Made by a program: the position numbers and the translations under genes. DNA of 64,000 bases, from the NCBI RefSeq assembly GCF_026262505.1, contig NC_067203.1, forward strand, positions 3,906,001 through 3,970,000. Reading direction: 5' to 3'. Shown here piece by piece: positions 60,315 to 64,000 of this stretch (its first letter is position 1; every line of letters begins with the position of its first letter). This DNA is from Trichomonas vaginalis G3. Taxonomy: Eukaryota > Parabasalia > Trichomonadida > Trichomonadidae. The notes under the pieces were generated by a model that saw only the letters and a list, made by a program, of their open reading frames with translations, made no database searches and was not told where the DNA came from.

Positions 60315-60555
60315 TTAATAAAATACAATGAAAAGGAAACCTTAAATATGGAAATCTTCTCACTAAATAAATGCATTTTCCAGTTTATTTAATGTTTTTC
60401 GTTTTATAAATATTGAATTTGAAATAGTTCTTGTGCTTCTGGTTTCAAACTCATTCAAAAATTAAAGACCAGTGCTAATATTGTTGGATCTTTAGGAAAA
60501 ATTTAAAAATTTGAAATATTTAATTCAATCATAAAAAAGTCTCTTTATATATATT

Positions 60556-61482
60556 TTAGTTTGTTGGTGTTGGACGATATGTACCAATAATGCAAGCATG
60601 TCCTCTGTGGTGATCTTCGATATCTGCCATTTCTTCATTTTGGAAGCCAGCATCCTTAAGTTCTTGCTGAGCCATAGCGTAAACTTTATGTGGGTCAAGT
60701 GTAGAATCAACGCAGGAAGCTTTTACGCAAAGCATGTAACCTCCATTGTTCTTTAAGAAGAATTGTCCGTTAAGGACGAAAATACGGGCTTGATCTGGCT
60801 GAGCAACGTCAGCGAACATGTAGTCAACCATTGGAACAAGCATTCTGTATTTCTGTGGATGGCGGGCATCCTCGATAATTGGAACTATGTTTGGACGAGA
60901 TTTTGCAAGGTTGCAGAGTTCACGACCGACACGGTGTGAGAATTCTACAGCGTATACACGGCCTGTTGGACCAACAATATCGGAAACATGAGATACTGTT
61001 GTACCTGATGCAGCACCGAGATAAAGAACTGAAGCACCTGGCTTAATACCGAATTTATCGATACCGACAAGAAGGCAAGAGCCAATCTTTGAACGATATG
61101 GGTTCCATTCACGATATTCAATTTGGCCATTTGGACCATCGACTGTAATAAGTTTTTCGTTGTAAACTGATTTGCCTGGGACCATATTTAATGTAAGAAG
61201 CATATCACCACGCTGGTGTCCGATAAAAACGCCTGGATATTTGTGTGGTTGAATGGCTGCACGTCCACCACCGCGGCCTCCCATGCCGCCACGACCACGT
61301 GGAGCACCACGGCCACCACCACGGCCGCCTTTATCGCCAAATCTTCCACCTTTATCATTGCCACCGCGGTTTCCTCTATCATTACCGCCTCTTCTGTCGT
61401 GGAAATCACCTCCACGTCTATCGCCACCGCCACCGCGTCTGTCATTTCCTCCGCGGCCGCGAAAACCACCTCTCTCGCTCAT
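60556..61482 (-). CDS. NOP1: Fibrillarin, rRNA 2'-O-methyltransferase
   Basis: The first 80 residues are a glycine/arginine-rich domain (MSERGGFRGRGGNDRRGGGG and many RGG units). The remaining 230 are the fibrillarin methyltransferase: IQPHKYPGVFIGHQRGDML, the SAM-binding VLYLGAASGTTVSHVSDIVG, VYAVEFSHRVGRELCNLAK, and the closing PHKVYAMAQQELKDAGF. Fibrillarin is the catalytic subunit of box C/D snoRNPs in the nucleolus. Length is that of the family (about 320). The GC-rich GAR segment opens long frames on both strands at 61188-61532, which are artefacts of composition. The ATG at 61482 is the natural start. It is divergent from the gene at 61721. Confidence 0.97.
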   Translation of the reverse strand: MSERGGFRGRGGNDRRGGGGDRRGGDFHDRRGGNDRGNRGGNDKGGRFGDKGGRGGGRGAPRGRGGMGGRGGGRAAIQPHKYPGVFIGHQRGDMLLTLNMVPGKSVYNEKLITVDGPNGQIEYREWNPYRSKIGSCLLVGIDKFGIKPGASVLYLGAASGTTVSHVSDIVGPTGRVYAVEFSHRVGRELCNLAKSRPNIVPIIEDARHPQKYRMLVPMVDYMFADVAQPDQARIFVLNGQFFLKNNGGYMLCVKASCVDSTLDPHKVYAMAQQELKDAGFQNEEMADIEDHHRGHACIIGTYRPTPTN

Positions 61483-61720
61483 CTTTAGAAAATTTTAGGG
61501 CCGAGGTCAGTCAATTTTTGTGTCCGCCCTGAATGCAATTCCATGATATCCAGCTACTTGTGATATCACTAGAAATACAAAATTGATAATCAAAGAAGTT
61601 TTTTTAATCAAGATATTTTCAAAATCAAAATTTTCCAATTTTAACAAGATTTTTATTATCTACATTATATGGTAATATTAATGTTTATCATTAAAATCAA
61701 AAATATCAATCTCAAATATC
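61483..61720. promoter_or_regulatory. Bidirectional promoter region, fibrillarin and the 442-residue gene
   Basis: Two divergent start codons are 238 bases apart. Just before the plus-strand ATG is ATCTCAAATATC, a possible trichomonad initiator (TCAAAT). The fibrillarin leader is GC-richer (GGCCGAGGTCAG) with no clear initiator. Confidence 0.4.
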
Positions 61721-63049
61721 ATGAAATTTCTAAAAGTGACATTAAGGTTCCCGTTTGTTAACGCATCTAAAATGGAATTTGAGCAAATTCTCTCTGAACT
61801 TGCACAATTCAATACATTTTTCAAAGGGGATGTAGAAATACCAATCAAAAAATATACAATTACAAGACAAATTAATCAATCTATGCCACCAGAAACACAA
61901 GAACAAAATTCATCACCTCAGACACAAAATACAACTACTCCTGCTCCTAGAACATCATCTGCATCGAAAGATGATGTTAAAAAGATTAAAGATAAATATG
62001 TCATCTCTTCAAAATGCAAATGTTTCTTTATCAGCGTAAAACTCGAAGGAAGTCCCAAAGGTTCACGCAATTTACTATTCTATGCACCACCATATTGTGC
62101 TTTAATGGATGAATCAATCCCAGAACTTGAAGTTTTACCATCAAATACCGAATTTACTTTTGAAGATCGCTATATCACAGTTACAACATCATTTTCCGAA
62201 AGAAGATTCTCTATCAAATCGAAACTTGACATTTTTAAGAATATAATTCAAACAGATTTTAATTCCGCATCGGTACCATTTTTATTATCGATTTTGGGAT
62301 GCGACAGAAGATTGTCTGTTAACACAATGGCCGAAACATTCGTTTACAATACACTTTACAATGATAATTTCTTACTTTCATTTTATTTCCTTCCTGCTGA
62401 GCTGAATAGCACTCCAGAAGTAATTGAAAACTGGGTTAAAGCATCTATGCCGATGATTGACTCGCTAATGGCACAGCTTTACCATATATTTATTAATGAT
62501 AAAGATATTACAAGGATAAAGAACCCAACACGCCTCTTCCCCTTCTTAGTGACCAAACAGATTTTATCAATGGACGAGTATTTCATGCAATTTGTCACAT
62601 TTTTATCAGGAACAACGATAGATCTTTGCAACACGTTCCTCAGAGGCCTAGAACAAGTTACATTCAATGCAAGGACACTCATGATACTCCATATTATTTA
62701 TTACGAGACAAGTCTCAAATATCCAGATTCACAATTCCCTCTAAAGATGGTTAGCATTGCTTTGTTCAATGCTTCGATACATCCTCTTGCTCTTGAGAAG
62801 AATCCTGTATTTAGTATTGAAGAATTGAAGTATTTGCTGGAATTCCAACAAACGGCCATTGCTCTTGACAATTTGAAGAAGTACGAAAAGATTTTGAGCC
62901 AATACAAGAAACAACCAAGGGATTACGAACCAGCAAGAAGAGGTGCAACTTCTACTGATGCATTTGAGTACATTTTAGGTGTCGCAGAGAAGAATGTGTC
63001 ACAGTTCTTGAATGTTTCAAGAATCATGGAAAAAATCAATTATGTTTAA
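61721..63049 (+). CDS. Conserved-looking protein of 442 residues, unknown
   Basis: The N-terminal part is globular (MKFLKVTLRFPFVNASKMEF), then comes a Gln/Ser/Thr/Pro linker (about residues 55-85). A beta-rich segment follows (CKCFFISVKLEGSPKGSRNL, FTFEDRYITVTTSFSERRFS) and then a long helical domain to the end. In that last part, AELNSTPEVIENWVKASM and ALFNASIHPLALEKNP vaguely recall the all-helical RasGAP fold, but I see no arginine finger signature and do not make the assignment. The frame is unbroken and the codon use gene-like. The start is the first ATG after a stop-rich leader. Confidence 0.65.
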   Translation: MKFLKVTLRFPFVNASKMEFEQILSELAQFNTFFKGDVEIPIKKYTITRQINQSMPPETQEQNSSPQTQNTTTPAPRTSSASKDDVKKIKDKYVISSKCKCFFISVKLEGSPKGSRNLLFYAPPYCALMDESIPELEVLPSNTEFTFEDRYITVTTSFSERRFSIKSKLDIFKNIIQTDFNSASVPFLLSILGCDRRLSVNTMAETFVYNTLYNDNFLLSFYFLPAELNSTPEVIENWVKASMPMIDSLMAQLYHIFINDKDITRIKNPTRLFPFLVTKQILSMDEYFMQFVTFLSGTTIDLCNTFLRGLEQVTFNARTLMILHIIYYETSLKYPDSQFPLKMVSIALFNASIHPLALEKNPVFSIEELKYLLEFQQTAIALDNLKKYEKILSQYKKQPRDYEPARRGATSTDAFEYILGVAEKNVSQFLNVSRIMEKINYV

Positions 63050-63586
63050 TTGTTTATTATTTATTTATTTTTGTAAAAATTGTAGATCTACCTTCATTTA
63101 GCTTTTTTTTAAGAGTTCATTTAGTACATTCTGGTATGCTCTCATAATATCAGTGCAGACTCTCAGAAATAAGTTGAAGACTGAAGAATTCCTTATATAA
63201 ACTGTCTGCATGAAGATTTCTACTCTTTTCTTTATATACAACTTATTTCGGGCACTCTATCTTTATTTTAATAGCAAAATAGTATAACAACTGTATTAGA
63301 AACGATATTGTGATCTTTAAAAAACTTTTTCAAAACCAAAACACTAAGAATACACTTAATCTTAATATCTCATTATTGATGAAGAAGCTACCATGCTAAA
63401 TCACTTTTTGGCACCCTTTTTATTCAATAATAAATACCTTTATAAAACGTTGTTTAATATGATAGCATTTCAACATTTTGCTTTACATATCTAATATTGT
63501 TATTCACTAGGGGTTAACATCTTTCTATGACAAATCAAACGAGAGATAGAGAAAGTCAGAGAGTGGTAAGTGCACCATTAAAAAAA
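63050..63586. other. Intergenic region with interlocking inverted repeats
   Basis: GAAATAAGTTG near 63167 faces CAACTTATTTC near 63239, and TGCAGAC near 63154 faces GTCTGCA near 63204; the two pairs interlock, as in a pseudoknot. They lie 100-200 bases after the stop of the preceding gene. The third copy of the dispersed 18-mer is at 63555-63572. Confidence 0.4.
63555..63572 (+). repeat. Dispersed 18-mer, copy 3
   Basis: GTCAGAGAGTGGTAAGTG differs by one base from copies at 5597 and 25190. It lies 14 bases beyond the stop of a beta-helix gene. Confidence 0.5.
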
Positions 63587-64000
63587 TTAAGAAGTCAGAG
63601 ATGCGACACTTTCTTCAAAACTTTGAAGACGAATAAACTCCGTGAACATAATTTTATTCCCTTTGTCAAGATGAACGAAATAGTTTCCTAGTGGACAGAG
63701 TTCTGTTGAAAGAAGATCAAGTTCAAGCGAAACTTCATTGTTAGGCCCAATTATAATATCTTGATCTGGATTGTATAATAGTTCTGTAGTATCAATATAT
63801 GAGTTAGATACTCTCATCGAAGCGCTATAAACTCCAAACAAATATTGATCGTTTTGTTTGTTATTTGCAATGAAACTGTTTTCTAAAATAAGAGAACAAT
63901 CATAGCAAAAAATCATTCCAATAATATTATCAGGATTAGAAACAGTATTGTTTATGAAAACAATGCTGTCATATATTGTTGGATTGTTCGTCGCCAAACA
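63587..64000 (-). CDS. Beta-helix surface-protein family, 3' end (cut by window edge)
   Basis: The frame stays open to the window edge and ends at 63587. It reads as short beta turns rich in Asn, Ser and Ile (DSIVFINNTVSNPDNIIGMI, SLILENSFIANNKQNDQYLF), the same style as the fragment at 4740-5546. The last 60 residues (NEVSLELDLLSTELCPLGNY and on) may be the closing part of the helix. No membrane span follows, which suggests a secreted or already truncated protein. Only the last 137 codons are visible. Confidence 0.6.
   Translation of the reverse strand, partial: CLATNNPTIYDSIVFINNTVSNPDNIIGMIFCYDCSLILENSFIANNKQNDQYLFGVYSASMRVSNSYIDTTELLYNPDQDIIIGPNNEVSLELDLLSTELCPLGNYFVHLDKGNKIMFTEFIRLQSFEESVASLTS

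Noticed and set aside
61188-61532. Several long overlapping open frames on both strands
   Set aside because: They are shadows of the GC-rich RGG segment of fibrillarin, whose codons leave few stops in the other frames.
61721-63049. RasGAP domain
   Set aside because: Only a loose helical resemblance; no arginine finger or FLR signature could be found.

Overview
The window looks like a nuclear contig of a parabasalid protist, most likely Trichomonas vaginalis or a close relative. The DNA is AT-rich and the genes have no visible introns. Gene families typical of trichomonads are present: a DUF3447-type N-terminus followed by ankyrin repeats, a BspA-like leucine-rich-repeat protein, cysteine-rich beta-helix surface proteins, a very large HECT ligase, and a large Polinton (Maverick) element. 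The species call is inference from family content.

Layout. Positions 1-2470 hold short TTAA-flanked repeat elements. Positions 2549-5546 hold accessory genes in decay: a SENP8/Ulp1-like protease with no clear ATG, a stop-interrupted helical-repeat gene, and a broken beta-helix gene. Positions 5649-13691 encode a 2680-residue HECT E3 ligase on the minus strand. Positions 13.7-18.2 kb carry a hairpin-rich tandem repeat, a frameshifted ankyrin gene, a decayed minus-strand gene and a foldback transposon with a 9-bp target duplication. Exportin-1 lies at 18242-21253. Positions 21.3-30.3 kb are gene-poor, with a 2.3-kb TTAA element, a secreted-protein gene, a pseudogene and a two-repeat Myb gene. 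Positions 30.3-38.6 kb are a compact housekeeping block: a fucosyltransferase-like type II membrane protein, a PPP phosphatase, an Sds3-like protein, a POC1-like WD40 protein, a small coiled-coil protein and a long disordered protein.

Positions 38700-57996 (19.3 kb) are one Polinton with 526-bp terminal inverted repeats that differ at two bases and a TATCAT duplication on both sides, so the insertion is recent. It carries a double-jelly-roll capsid gene, packaging ATPase, integrase and protein-primed DNA polymerase B. The polymerase contains an HNH-like zinc module. The element also has a phage-tail-fibre-like gene and an inner cassette of AEP-type primase and SF3 helicase genes, bracketed by inverted arrays of a 121-bp repeat. 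Almost every gene of the element starts with the same T-rich, TAAATG-type upstream motif, which host genes lack. Capsid, fibre and one other gene region are broken (about six breaks in all); polymerase, integrase, ATPase, primase and helicase frames look open.

Past the element come RRP40 (exosome), a BspA-like gene without an ATG, fibrillarin, an unidentified 442-residue protein, and the end of another beta-helix gene cut by the window edge. RRP40 and fibrillarin both serve ribosomal RNA maturation. I see no rRNA, tRNA or CRISPR array.
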